Positions 22,811-36,400 of a DNA stretch of 64,000 nucleotides are shown here, in pieces. The notes under the pieces were generated by a model that saw only the letters and a list, made by a program, of their open reading frames with translations, had not been told where the DNA came from and did not search any database. How positions within the stretch are numbered: position 1 is the first letter of the stretch; each line of letters opens with the position of its first letter. Position numbers and translations under genes: made by a program. The DNA is from Dendrocalamus latiflorus (taxonomy: Eukaryota; Streptophyta; Magnoliopsida; Poales; Poaceae): assembly GCA_017311315.1 (NCBI GenBank), contig CM029616.1, positions 29,934,564 through 29,998,563 on the forward strand. The letters are read 5' to 3'.

Positions 22811-25800
22811 AAAAGCTGAAAATCGTGAGCTATAGGTCACTCTTTCGGCCAAATGTGCTACAAAAAATAAAAATCACTGGGCCGGCTCGGTAAACCCGAA
22901 ACGACTAGAAAAGCTGAAAATCGTGAGATATAGGTCACGCTTTCGGCCAAATGTGCTCCGAAAAATAAAAATCCCTGCACTGGTCCGGTAACCCCAGAAC
23001 GACTAGAAAAGCTGAAAATCATGAGCTATAGGCCACGCTATCGGCAAAATGTGCTCCAAAAATTAAAAATCCCCGAATTGCCTCAGTAAACCAGAAACGA
23101 CTAGAGAAGCGGAAAATCGTGAGCTATAGGTCACTCTTTCGGCCAAATATGCTACGAAAAATAAAAATCCCCGGACCGGCCCAGTAAACCAAGAACGACT
23201 AGTGAAGCTGAAAATCGTGAGCTATAGGTCACACTTCCGACCAAATGTGCTACGAAAAATAAAAATCTTCGGATTGCCTCGGCAACCCCGTAATGACTAG
23301 ACAAGCTGAAAATCGTGAGCTATAGGTCACACTTTCGACCAAATGTGCTACGAAAAGTAAAAATCTTCGGACTGCCTCGGCAACCCTGGAATGACTAGAA
23401 AATCTGAAAATCGTGAGCTATAGGTCACTGTTTCGGCCAAATGTGTTACGAAAAATAAAAATTCCCGGACTGGCTCGGTAAACCAGAAACGACTAGAGAA
23501 GCTGAAAATCGTGAGCTATAGGTCACGCTTTCGGCCTAATGTGCTTCGAAAAATACAAAACCCCGGACTGGCCCGGTAAACCCGAAACGACTAGAGAAGC
23601 TGAAAATCGTGAGCTATAGGTCACTCTTTCGGCCAAATGTGCTACGAAAAATAAAAATCCCCGGACTGCCTCGGTAACCCCGGAACGACTAGAAAAGCCA
23701 AAAATCGTGAGCTATAGGTCACTCTTTCGGCCAAATATGCTATGAAAAATAAAAATCCCCGGACTGGCCCAGTAAACCCAGAACGACTAGTGAACCTGAA
23801 AATCGTGAGCTATAGGTCACACTTTCGACCAAATGTGCTACGAAGAATAAAAATCTTCGGACTGCCTCGGCAACCACGGAATGACTAGAAAAGCTGAAAA
23901 TCGTGAGCTATAGGTCACACTATCGACCAAATGTGCTACGAAAAATAAAAATCTCCGGACTGTCTCGGCAACCCCGGAATGACTAGAAAAGCTGAAAATC
24001 GTGAGCTATAGGTCACTCTTTCGGCCAAATATGCTACGAAAAATAAAAATCCCCGGACCGGCCCAGTAAACCAAGAACGATAAGTGAAGCTGAAAATCGT
24101 GAGCTATAGGTCACACTTTCGACCAAATATGCTACGAAAAATAAAAATCTTCGGACTGCCTCGGCAACCACGGAATGAACAGAAAAGCTGAAAATCGTGA
24201 GCTATATGTCACACTTTCGACCAAATATGCTACGAAAAATAAAAATCTTCGGACTGTCTCGGCAACCCCGGAATGACTAGAAAAGCTGAAAATCGTGAGC
24301 TATAGGTCACTCTTTCGGCCAAATATGCTACGAAAAATAAAAATCCCCGGACTGGCCCAGTAAACCAAGAACGACTAGTGAAGCTGAAAATCGTGAGCTA
24401 TAGGTCACACTTTCGACCAAATGTGCTACGAAAAAAAAAATCTTCGGATTGCCTCGGCAACCCCGGAATGACTAGAAAAGCTGAAAATCGTGAGCTGTAG
24501 GTCACACTTTCAACCAAATGTGCTACGAAGAATAAAAATCTTCGGACTGCCTCGGCAACCCCGCAATGACTAGAAAAGCTGAAAATCGTGAGCTATAGGT
24601 CACTCTTTTGGCCAAATGTACTACAAAAAATAAAAATCACTGGGGTGGCTCGGTAAACCCGAAACGACTAGAAAAGCTGAAAATCGTGAGCTATAGGTCG
24701 CGCTTTCGGCCAAATGTGCTCCGAAAAATAAAAATCCCTGCACTGGTCCGGTAACCCCAGAACGACTAGAAAACCTGAAAATCATGAGCTATAGGCCACG
24801 CTTTCGGCCAAATGTGCTCCGAAAAATAAAAAACCTTGCACTGGCCCGGTAACCCCGGAACGACTAGGAATGCTGAAAATCATGAGTTATTGGCCACGCT
24901 TTCGGCAAAATGTGCACCAAAAATTAAAAATCCTCAGACTACCTCGGTAAACCAGAAACGACTAGAGAAGCGGAAAATCGTGAGCTATAGGTCACGCTTT
25001 CGGCCTAATGTGCTTCGAAAAATACAAAACCCCGGATTGGCCCGGTAAACCCGAAACGACTAGAGAAGCTGAAAATCGTGAGCTATAGGTCACTCTTTTG
25101 GCCAAATGTGCTACGAAAAATAAAAGTCCCCGGATTGCCTCGGTAACCCCGGAACGAGTAGAAGAGCTGAAAATCGCGAGCTATAGGTCGCACTTTCGGC
25201 CAAATGTGCTACAAAAAATAAAAATCCCTGCACTGGTCTGGTAACCCCAGAATGACTAGAAAAGCTGAAAATCATGAGCTATAGGCCACGCTTTCGGCAA
25301 AATGTGCTCCAAAAAATAAAAATCCCCGGACTACCTCGGTAAACCAGAAACGACTAGAGAAGCGAAAAATCGTGAGCTATAGGTCACGCTTTCGGCCCAA
25401 TGTGCTTTGAAAAATACAAAACCCCGGACTGGCCCGGTAAACCCTAAACGACTTGAGAAGCTGAAAATCGTGAGCTATAGGTCACTCTTTCGGCCAAATG
25501 TGCTACGAAAAATAAAAATTCCCGGACTGGCTCTGTAAACCCGAAACGACTAGACAAGCTGAAAATCGTGAGCTATAGGTCGCGCTTTCGGCCAAATGTG
25601 CTCCGAAAAATAAAAATACCTGCACTGGTCCGGTAACCCCAGAACGACTAGAAAAGCTGAAAATCATGAGCTATAGGCCACGCTTTCGGCCAAATGTGCT
25701 CCGAAAAATAAAAAACCTTGCACTGGCCTGGTTACCCCGGAACGACTAGGAAAGCTGAAAATCATGAGCTATAGGCCACGCTTTCGGCAAAAATGTGCAC

Positions 25801-26230
25801 CAAAAAATAAAAATCCCCGGACTACCTCGGTAAACCAGAAACGACTAGAGAAGTGGAAAATCGTGAGCTATAGGTCACGCTTTCGGCCTAATGTGCTTCG
25901 AAAAATACAAAACCCCGGACTGGCCCGGTAAACCCGAAACGCCTAGAGAAGCTGAAAATCGTGAGCTATAGATCACTCTTTCGGCCAAATATGCTACGAA
26001 AAATAAAAATCCCCGGACTGGCCCAGTAAACCCAGAACGACTAGTGAAGCTGAAAATCGTGAGCTATAGGTCACACTTTCGACCAAATGTGCTACGAAAA
26101 ATAAAAATCTTCGGACTGCCTCGGCAACCACGGAATGACTAGAAAAGCTGAAAATAGTGAGCTATAGGTCACACTTTCGACCAAATGTGCTACGAAAAAT
26201 AAAAATCTTCGGACTGCCTCGGCAACCCCG
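22810..26230. repeat. Satellite monomers, source-like copies of later blocks
   Basis: About 23,100-24,060 matches about 26,630-27,590 at 3,528 bp (36 monomers), marked by actagacaagctg at 23,298 and 26,826. About 25,250-26,200 matches 29,170-30,120 at about 3,919 bp (40 monomers), marked by accctaaacg at 25,441 and 29,360. The block thus holds sequence later reused to the right. No gene is seen. Confidence 0.8.
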
Positions 26231-26343
26231 GAATGACTAGAAAAGCTGAAAATCCTGAGCTATAGGTCACTCTTTCGGCCAAATGTGCTACAAAAAATAA
26301 AAATCACTGGGCTGGCTCGGTAAACCCGAAACGACTAGAAAAG

Positions 26344-26441
26344 CTGAAAATCGTGAGCTATAGGTCTCGCTTTCGGCCAAATGTGCTCCGAAAATCAAAA
26401 ATCCCTGCACTGGTCCGGTAACCCCAGAACGACTAGAAAAG
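26344..26441. repeat. Class A monomer, example
   Basis: Exactly 98 bp. Diagnostic bases are ggtctcgc or ggtcgcgc after the dyad centre, gctccg, and ctgcactggtccggtaac. It typically precedes class B. Confidence 0.8.
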
Positions 26442-26539
26442 CTGAAAATCATGAGCTATAGGCCACGCTATCGGCAAAATGTGCTCCAAAAATTAAAAAT
26501 CCCCGAATTGCCTCGGTAAACCAGAAACGACTAGAGAAG
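26442..26539. repeat. Class B monomer, example
   Basis: Exactly 98 bp. Diagnostic bases are atcatgag (CpG lost by G-to-A), ggccacgc, cggcaaaatg and gtaaaccag. The ggcc change weakens the dyad on its right arm. It usually lies between A and C. Confidence 0.8.
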
Positions 26540-26637
26540 CGGAAAATCGTGAGCTATAGGTCACGCTTTCGGCCTAATGTGCTTCGAAAAATACAAAACC
26601 CCAGACTGGCCCGGTAAACCCAAAACGACTAGAGAAG
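26540..26637. repeat. Class C monomer, example
   Basis: Exactly 98 bp. Diagnostic bases are gcggaaaatcg at the start, gtcacgctttcggcctaatg, gcttcg, a c-interrupted A stretch (aaatacaaaacc) and ggcccggtaaaccc. It has the longest dyad form (18 bp). Confidence 0.8.
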
Positions 26638-26931
26638 CTGAAAATCGTGAGCTATAGGTCACTCTTTCGGCCAAATATGCTACGAAAAATAAAAATCCCC
26701 GGACCGGCCCAGTAAACCAAGAACGACTAGTGAAGCTGAAAATCGTGAGCTATAGGTCACACTTTCGACCAAATGTGCTACGAAAAATAAAAATCTTCGG
26801 ATTGCCTCGGCAACCCCGGAATGACTAGACAAGCTGAAAATCGTGAGCTATAGGTCACACTTTCGACCAAATGTGCTACGAAAAGTAAAAATCTTCGGAC
26901 TGCCTCGGCAACCCTGGAATGACTAGAAAAG
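26638..26931. repeat. D-E-E trimer (294 bp), example
   Basis: A D monomer (26638-26735; aaatatgctacg, cccagtaaaccaag, tagtgaag) is followed by two E monomers (26736-26833 and 26834-26931; cacactttcgacc, atcttcgg, ggcaacc). Two further trimers lie back to back at 27226-27519 and 27520-27813. The triplet is the commonest short-range order seen in the window. Confidence 0.8.
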
Positions 26932-27127
26932 CTGAAAATCGTGAGCTATAGGTCACTGTTTCGGCCAAATGTGTTACGAAAAATAAAAATTCCCGGACTG
27001 GCTCGGTAAACCAGAAACGACTAGAGAAGCGGAAAATCGTGAGCTATAGGTCACGCTTTCGGCCTAATGTGCTTCGAAAAATACAAAACCCCGGACTGGC
27101 CCGGTAAACCCGAAACGACTAGAGAAG

Positions 27128-27225
27128 CTGAAAATCGTGAGCTATAGGTCACTCTTTCGGCCAAATGTGCTACGAAAAATAAAAATTCCCGGACTGCCTC
27201 GGTAACCCCGGAACGACTAGAAAAG
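27128..27225. repeat. Class F monomer, example
   Basis: Exactly 98 bp. Diagnostic bases are gtcactctttcggccaaatg, gctacg and ggactgcctcggtaacccc. It commonly follows C and precedes D. Confidence 0.78.
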
Positions 27226-30200
27226 TCAAAAATCGTGAGCTATAGGTCACTCTTTCGGCCAAATATGCGACGAAAAATAAAAATCCCCGGACAGGCCCAG
27301 TAAACCCAGAACGACTAGTGAACCTGAAAATCGTGAGCTATAGGTCACACTTTCGACCAAATGTGCTACGAAGAATAAAAATCTTCGGACTGCCTCGGCA
27401 ACCACGGAATGACTAGAAAAGCTGAAAATCGTGAGCTATAGGTCACACTATCGACCAAATGTGCTACGAAAAATAAAAATCTCCGGACTGTCTCGGCAAC
27501 CCCGGAATGACTAGAAAAGCTGAAAATCGTGAGCTATAGGTCACTCTTTCGGCCAAATATGCTACGAAAAATAAAAATCCCCGGACCGGCCCAGTAAACC
27601 AAGAACGACTAGTGAAGCTGAAAATCGTGAGCTATAGGTCACACTTTCGACCAAATATGCTACGAAAAATAAAAATCTTCGGATTGCCTCGGCAACCCCG
27701 GAATGACTAGAAAAGCTGAAATCCGTGAGCTATAGGTCTCACTTTCGACCAAATGTGCTACGAAAAATAAAAATCTTCGGACTGCCTCGGCAACCCTGGA
27801 ATGACTAGAAAAGCTGAAAATCGTGAGCTATAGGTCACTGTTTCGGCCAAATGTGCTACGAAAAATAAAAATTCCCGGACTGGCTCGGTAAACCCGAAAC
27901 GACTAGAAAAGCTGAAAATCGTGAGCTATAGGTCGCGCTTTCGGCCAAATGTGCTCCGAAAAATAAAAATCCCTGCACTGGCCCAGTAAACCCAGAACGA
28001 CTAGTGAAGCTGAAAATCATGAGCTGTAGGCCACGCTTTCGGCCAAATGTGCTCCGAAAAATAAAAAACCTTGCACTGGACCGGTAACCCCGGAATGACT
28101 AGGAAAGCTGAAAATCATGAGCTATGGGCCACGCTTTCGGCAAAATGTGCACCAAAAAATAAAAATCCCCGGACTACCTCGGTAAACCAGAAACGACTAG
28201 AGAAGCGGAAAATCGTGAGCTATAGGTCACGCTTTCGGCCTAATGTGCTTCGAGAAATACAAAACCCCGGACTGGCCCGGTAAACCCGAAACGACTAGAG
28301 AAGCTGAAAATCGTGAGCTATAGGTCACTCTTTCGGCCAAATGTGCTACGAAAAATAAAAATCCCCGGACTGCCTCGGTAACCCCAGAACGACTAGAAAA
28401 GCCAAAAATCGTGAGCTATAGGTCACTCTTTCGGCCAAATATTCTACGAAAAAAAATTCCCCGGACTGGCCCAGTAAACCCAGAACGACTAGTGAACCTG
28501 AAAATCGTGAGCTATATGTCACACTTTCGACCAAATGTGCTACGAAGAATAAAAATCTTCGGACTGCCTCGGCAACCACGGAATGCCTAGAAAAGCTTAA
28601 AATCGTGAGCTACAGGTCACACTTTCGACCAAATGTGCTACGAAAAATAAAAATCTCCGGACTGTCTCGGCAACCCCGGAATGACTAGAAAAGCTGAAAA
28701 TGGTGAGCTATAGGTCACTCTTTCGGCCAAATATGCTATTAAAAATAAAAATCCCCGGACTGGCCCAGTAAACCAAGAACGACAAGTGAAGCTGAAAATC
28801 GTGATATATAGGTCACACTTTCGACCAAATGTGCTACGAAAAATAAAAATCTTCGGATTGCCTCGGCAACCCCGGAATGACTAGAAAAGCTGAAAATCGT
28901 GAGCTATAGGTCACACTTTCGACGAAATGTGCTACGAAAAATAAAAATCTTCGGACTGCCTCGGCAACCCCGGAATGACTAGAAAAGCTGAAAATCGTGA
29001 GCTATAGGTCACTGTTTCGGCCAAATGTGCTACGAAAAATAAAAATTCCCAGACTGGCTCGGTAAACCCGAAACGACTAGAAAAGCTGAAAATCGTGAGC
29101 TATAGGTCGCGCTTTCGGTCAAATATACTCCGAAAAATAAAAATCCCTGCACTGGTCCGGTAACCCCAGAACGACTAGAAAAGCTAAAAATCATGAGCTA
29201 TAGGCCACGCTTTCGGCCAAATGTGCTCCAAAAAATAAAAATCCCCGGACTACCTCGGTAAACCAGAAACGACTAGAGAAGCGAAAAATCGTGAGCTATA
29301 GGTCACGCTTTCGGCCCAATGTGCTTTGAAAAATACAAAACCCCGGACAGGCCCGGTAAACCCTAAACGACTTGAGAAGCTGAAAATCGTGAGCTATAGG
29401 TCACTCTTTCGGCCAAATGTGCTACGAAAAATAAAAATTCCCGGACTGGCTCTGTAAACCCGAAACGACTAGACAAGCTGAAAATCGTGAGCTATAGGTC
29501 GCGCTTTCGGCCAAATGTGCTGCGAAAAATAAAAATACCTGCACTGGTCCGGTAACCCCAGAACGACTAGAAAAGCTGAAAATCATGAGCTATAGGCCAC
29601 GCTTTCGGCCAAATGTGCTCCGAAAAATAAAAAACCTTGCACTGGCCCGGTTACCCCGGAACGACTAGGAAAGCTGAAAATCATGAGCTATAGGCCACGC
29701 TTTCGGCAAAATGTGCACCAAAAAATAAAAATCCCCGGACTACCTCGGTAAACCAGAAACGACTAGAGAAGTGGAAAATCGTGAGCTATAGGTCACGCTT
29801 TCGGCCTAATGTGCTTCGAAAAATACAAAACCCCGGACTGGCCCGGTAAACCCGAAACGCCTAGAGAAGCTGAAAATCGTGAGCTATAGATCACTCTTTC
29901 GGCCAAATATGCTACGAAAAATAAAAATCCCCGGACTGGCCCAGTAAACCCAGAACGACTAGTGAAGCTGAAAATCGTGAGCTATAGGTCACACTTTCGA
30001 CCAAATGTGCTACGAAAAATAAAAATCTTCGGACTGCCTCGGCAACCACGGAATGACTAGAAAAGCTGAAAATAGTGAGCTATAGGTCACACTTTCGACC
30101 AAATGTGCTACGAAAAATAAAAATCTTCGGACTGTCTCGGCAACCCCGGAATGACTAGAAAAGCTGAAAATCGTGAGCTATAGTCACTCTTTCGGCCAAA

Positions 30201-31679
30201 TATGCTACGAAAAATAAAAATCCCCGGACTGGCCCAGTAAACCAAGAACGACTAGTGATGCTGAAAATCGTGAGCTATAGGTCACACTTTCGACCAAATG
30301 TGCTACGAAAAATAAAAATCTTCGGATTGCCTCGGCAACCCCGGAATGACTAGAAAAGCTGAAAATCGTGAGCTATAGGTCACACTTTCGACCAAATGTG
30401 TTACGAAAAATAAAAATCTTTGGACTGCCTCGGCAACCCCGGAATGACTAGAAAAGCTGAAAATCGTGAGCTATTGGTCACTCTTTAGGCCAAATGTGCT
30501 ACAAAAAATAAAAATCACTGGGCTGGCTCGGTAATCCCGAAACGACAAGAAAAGCTGAAAATCGTGAGCTATAAGTCGCGCTCTCGGCCAAATGTGCTCC
30601 GAAAAATAAAAATCCCTGCACTGGTCCGGTAACCCCAGAACGACTAGAAAAGCTGAAAATCATGAGCTATAGGCCACGCTATCGGCAAAATGAGCTCCAA
30701 AAATTAAAAATCCCCGAATTGCCTCGGTAAACCTGAAACGACTAGAGAAGCTGAAAATCGTGAGCTATAGTTCACGCTTTCGGCCTAATGTGCTTCAAAA
30801 AATAAAAAACCCCGAACTGGCCCGGTAAACCCGAAACGACTAGAGAAGCTGAAAATCGTGTGCTATAGGTCATTCTTTTGGCCAAATGTGCTACGAAAAA
30901 CAAAAATCCCCGGATTGCGTCGGTAACCCCGGAACGAGTAGAAGAGCTGAAAATCGCGAGCTATAGGTCGCACTTTCGGCCAAATGTGCTACGAAAAATA
31001 AACATTCCCGGACTGGCTCGGTAAACCCGAAACGACTAGAAAAGCTGAAAATCGTGAGCTATAGGTCACGCTTTCGGCCAAATGTGCTCCGAAAAATAAA
31101 AATCTCTGCACTGGTCCGGTAAACCCAGAATGACTAGAAAAGCTGAAAATCATGAGCTATAGGCCACGCTTTCGGCCAAATGTGCTCCGAAAAATAAAAA
31201 ACCTTGCACTGGCCCGGTAACTCCGGAACGACTAGGAAAGCTGAAAATCATGAGCTATAGGCCACGCTTTCGGCAAAATGTGCTCCAAAAAATAAAAATC
31301 CTCAGACTACCTCGGTAAACCAGAAACGACTAGAGAAGCGGAAAATCGTGAGCTATAGGTCACGCTTTCGGCCTAATGTGCTTTGAAAAATGCAAAACCC
31401 CGGACTGGCCCGGTAAACCCGAAACGACTTGAGAAGCAGAAAATCGTGAGCTATAGGTCACTCTTTCGACCAAATGTGTTACGAAAAATAAAAATCTTTG
31501 GACTGCCTCGGCAACCCCGGAATGACTAGAAAAGCTGAAAATCCTGAGCTATAGGTCACTCTTTCGGCCAAATGTGCTACAAAAAATAAAAATCACTGGG
31601 CTGGCTCGGTAAACCCGAAACGACTAGAAAAGCTGAAAATCGTGAGCTATAGGTCTCGCTTTCGGCCAAATGTGCTCCG

Positions 31680-33442
31680 AAAATCAAAAATCCCTGCACC
31701 GGTCCGGTAACCCCAGAACGACTAGAAAAGCTGAAAATCATGAGCTATAGGCCACGCTATCGGCAAAATGTGCTCCAAAAATTAAAAATCCCCGAATTGC
31801 CTCGGTAAACCAGAAACGACTAGAGAAGCGGAAAATCGTGAGCTATAGGTCACGCTTTCGGCCTAATGTGCTTCGAAATATACAAAACCCCAGACTGGCC
31901 CGGTAAACCCAAAACGACTAGAGAAGCTGAAAATCGTGAGCTATAGGTCACTCTTTCGGCCAAATATGCTACGACAAATAAAAATCCCCGGACCGGCCCA
32001 GTAAACCAAGAACGACTAGTGAAGCTGAAAATCGTGAGCTATAGGTCACACTTTCGACCAAATGTGCTACGAAAAATAAAAATCTTCGGATTGCCTCGGC
32101 AACCCCGGAATGACTAGAAAAGCTGAAAATCGTGAGCTGTAGGTCACACTTTCGACCAAATGTGCTACGAAGAATAAAAATCTTCGGACTGCCTCGGCAA
32201 CCCCGGAATGACTAGAAAAGCTGAAAATCGTGAGCTATGGGTCACTCTTTCGGCCAAATGTGCTACAAAAAATAAAAATCACTGGGCTGGCTCGGTAAAC
32301 CCGAAACGACTAGAAAAGCTGAAAATCGTGAGCTATAGGTCTCGCTTTCGGCCAAATGTGCTCCGAAAAATAAAAATCCCTGCACTGGTCCGGTAACCCC
32401 AGAACGACTAGAAAAGCTGAAAATCATGAGCTATAGGCCACGCTATCGGCAAAATGTGCTCCAAAAATTAAAAATCCCCGAATTGCCTCGGTAAACCTGA
32501 AACGACTAGAGAAGCTGAAAATCGTGAGCTATAGGTCACGCTTTCGGCCTAATGTGCTTCGAAAAATAAAAAACCCCGAACTGCCCGGTAAACCCGAAAC
32601 GACTAGAGAAGCTGAAAATCGTGAGCTATAGGTCACTCTTTTGGCCAAATGTGCTACGAAAAATAAAAATCCCCGGATTGCCTCGGTAACCCCGGAACGA
32701 GTAGAAGAGCTGAAAATCGCAAGCTATAGGTCGCACTTTCGGCCAAATGTGCTACGAAAAATAAAAATTCCCGGACTGGCTCGGTAAACCCGAAACGACT
32801 AGAAAAGCTGAAAATCGTGAGCTATAGGTCACGCTTTCGGCAAAATGTGCTCCGAAAAATAAAAATCCCTGCACTGGTCCGGTAACCCCAGAATGACTAG
32901 AAAAGCTGAAAATCAAGAGCTATAGGCCACGCTTTCGGCCAAATGTGCTCCGAAAAATAAAAAACCTTGCACTGGCCCGGTAACTCCGGAACGACTAGGA
33001 AAGCTGAAAATCATGAGCTATAGGCCACGCTTTCGGCAAAATGTGCTCCAAAAAATAAAAATCCCCGGACTACCTCGGTAAACCAGAAACGACTAGAGAA
33101 GCGGAAAATCGTGAGCTATAGGTCACGCTTTCGGCCTAATGTGCTTTGAAAAATACAAAACCCCGAACTGGCCCGGTAAACCCGAAACGACTTGAGAAGC
33201 AGAAAATCGTGAGCTATAGGTCACTCTTTCGACCAAATGTGTTACGAAAAATAAAAATCTTTGGACTGCCTCGGCAACCCCGGAATGACTAGAAAAGCTG
33301 AAAATCCTGAGCTATAGGTCACTCTTTCGGCCAAATGTGCTACAAAAAATAAAAATCACTGGGCTGGCTCGGTAAACCCGAAACGACTAGAAAAGCTGAA
33401 AATCGTGAGCTATAGGTCTCGCTTTCGGCCAAATGTGCTCCG
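31680..33442. repeat. 18-monomer (1,763-bp) spacer between the two 5.9-kb copies
   Basis: The marker gaaaatcaaaaatccc recurs at 31,679 and 33,442. The interior (about 32,020-33,305) is the copy of 20,950-22,235. The same class order also resembles 30,500-31,600, more loosely. This piece turns a 5,290-bp repeat into the 7,052-bp one. Confidence 0.85.
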
Positions 33443-36400
33443 AAAATCAAAAATCCCTGCACTGGTCCGGTAACCCCAGAACGACTAGAAAAGCTGAAAA
33501 TCATGAGCTATAGGCCACGCTATCGGCAAAATGTGCTCCAAAAATTAAAAATCCCCGAATTGCCTCGGTAAACCAGAAACGACTAGAGAAGCGGAAAATC
33601 GTGAGCTATAGGTCACGCTTTCGGCCTAATGTGCTTCGAAAAATACAAAACCCCAGACTGGCCCGGTAAACCCAAAACGACTAGAGAAGCTGAAAATCGT
33701 GAGCTATAGGTCACTCTTTCGGCCAAATATGCTACGAAAAATAAAAATCCCCGGACCGGCCCAGTAAACCAAGAACGACTAGTGAAGCTGAAAATCGTGA
33801 GCTATAGGTCACACTTTCGACCAAATGTGCTACGAAAAATAAAAATCTTCGGATTGCCTCGGCAACCCCGGAATGACTAGACAAGCTGAAAATCGTGAGC
33901 TATAGGTCACACTTTCGACCAAATGTGCTACGAAAAGTAAAAATCTTCGGACTGCCTCGGCAACCCTGGAATGACTAGAAAAGCTGAAAATCGTGAGCTA
34001 TAGGTCACTGTTTCGGCCAAATGTGTTACGAAAAATAAAAATTCCCGGACTGGCTCGGTAAACCAGAAACGACTAGAGAAGCGGAAAATCGTGAGCTATA
34101 GGTCACGCTTTCGGCCTAATGTGCTTCGAAAAATACAAAACCCCGGACTGGCCCGGTAAACCCGAAACGACTAGAGAAGCTGAAAATCGTGAGCTATAGG
34201 TCACTCTTTCGGCCAAATGTGCTACGAAAAATAAAAATTCCCGGACTGCCTCGGTAACCCCGGAACGACTAGAAAAGTCAAAAATCGTGAGCTATAGGTC
34301 ACTCTTTCGGCCAAATATGCGACGAAAAATAAAAATCCCCGGACTGGCCCAGTAAACCCAGAACGACTAGTGAACCTGAAAATCGTGAGCTATAGGTCAC
34401 ACTTTCGACCAAATGTGCTACGAAGAATAAAAATCTTCGGACTGCCTCGGCAACCACGGAATGACTAGAAAAGCTGAAAATCGTGAGCTATAGGTCACAC
34501 TATCGACCAAATGTGCTACGAAAAATAAAAATCTCCGGACTGTCTCGGCAACCCCGGAATGACTAGAAAAGCTGAAAATCGTGAGCTATAGGTCACTCTT
34601 TCGGCCAAATATGCTACGAAAAATAAAAATCCCCGGACCGGCCCAGTAAACCAAGAACGACTAGTGAAGCTGAAAATCGTGAGCTATAGGTCACACTTTC
34701 GACCAAATATGCTACGAAAAATAAAAATCTTCGGATTGCCTCGGCAACCCCGGAATGACTAGAAAATCTGAAATCCGTGAGCTATAGGTCTCACTTTCGA
34801 CCAAATGTGCTACGAAAAATAAAAATCTTCGGACTGCCTCGGCAACCCTGGAATGACTAGAAAAGCTGAAAATCGTGAGCTATAGGTCACTGTTTCGGCC
34901 AAATGTGCTACGAAAAATAAAAATTCCCGGACTGGCTCGGTAAACCCGAAACGACAAGAAAAGCTGAAAATCGTGAGCTATAGGTCGCGCTTTCGGCCAA
35001 ATGTGCTCCGAAAAATAAAAATCCCTGCACTGGCCCAGTAAACCCAGAACGACTAGTGAAGCTGAAAATCATGAGCTGTAGGCCACGCTTTCGGCCAAAT
35101 GTGCTCCGAAAAATAAAAAACCTTGCACTGGACCGGTAACCCCGGAATGACTAGGAAAGCTGAAAATCATGAGCTATGGGCCACGCTTTCGGCAAAATGT
35201 GCACCAAAAAATAAAAATCCCCGGACTACCTCGGTAAACCAGAAACGACTAGAGAAGCGGAAAATCGTGAGCTATAGGTCACGCTTTCGGCCTAATGTGC
35301 TTCGAGAAATACAAAACCCCGGACTGGCCCGGTAAACCCGAAACGACTAGAGAAGCTGAAAATCGTGAGCTATAGGTCACTCTTTCGGCCAAATGTGCTA
35401 CGAAAAATAAAAATCCCCGGACTGCCTCGGTAACCCCAGAACGACTAGAAAAGCCAAAAATCGTGAGCTATAGGTCACTCTTTCGGCCAAATATTCTACG
35501 AAAAAAAAATTCCCCGGACTGGCCCAGTAAACCCAGAACGACTAGTGAACCTGAAAATCGTGAGCTATATGTCACACTTTCGACCAAATGTGCTACGAAG
35601 AATAAAAATCTTCGGACTGCCTCGGCAACCACGGAATGCCTAGAAAAGCTTAAAATCGTGAGCTACAGGTCACACTTTCGACCAAATGTGCTACGAAAAA
35701 TAAAAATCTCCGGACTGTCTCGGCAACCCCGGAATGACTAGAAAAGCTGAAAATGGTGAGCTATAGGTCACTCTTTCGGCCAAATATGCTATTAAAAATA
35801 AAAATCCCCGGACTGGCCCAGTAAACCAAGAACGACAAGTGAAGCTGAAAATCGTGATATATAGGTCACACTTTCGACCAAATGTGCTACGAAAAATAAA
35901 AATCTTCGGATTGCCTCGGCAACCCCGGAATGACTAGAAAAGCTGAAAATCGTGAGCTATAGGTCACACTTTCGACGAAATGTGCTACGAAAAATAAAAA
36001 TCTTCGGACTGCCTCGGCAACCCCGGAATGACTAGAAAAGCTGAAAATCGTGAGCTATAGGTCACTGTTTCGGCCAAATGTGCTACGAAAAATAAAAATT
36101 CCCAGACTGGCTCGGTAAACCCGAAACGACTAGAAAAGCTGAAAATCGTGAGCTATAGGTCGCGCTTTCGGTCAAATATACTCCGAAAAATAAAAATCCC
36201 TGCACTGGTCCGGTAACCCCAGAACGACTAGAAAAGCTAAAAATCATGAGCTATAGGCCACGCTTTCGGCCAAATGTGCTCCAAAAAATAAAAATCCCCG
36301 GACTACCTCGGTAAACCAGAAACGACTAGAGAAGCGAAAAATCGTGAGCTATAGGTCACGCTTTCGGCCCAATGTGCTTTGAAAAATACAAAACCCCGGA

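Larger units (their letters stand above)
26230..32110. repeat. 5.9-kb segment, copy 1 of the 7,052-bp offset duplication
   Basis: Every marker checked recurs 7,052-7,053 bp to the right: gaaaatcaaaaatccc at 26,390 and 33,442, the reading-frame block 28071-28283 at 35123-35335, and accctaaacg at 29,360 and 36,413. Left homology is lost at about 26,230 and right homology at about 32,110, where gaatgactagaaaag replaces gaatgactagacaag. Confidence 0.92.
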
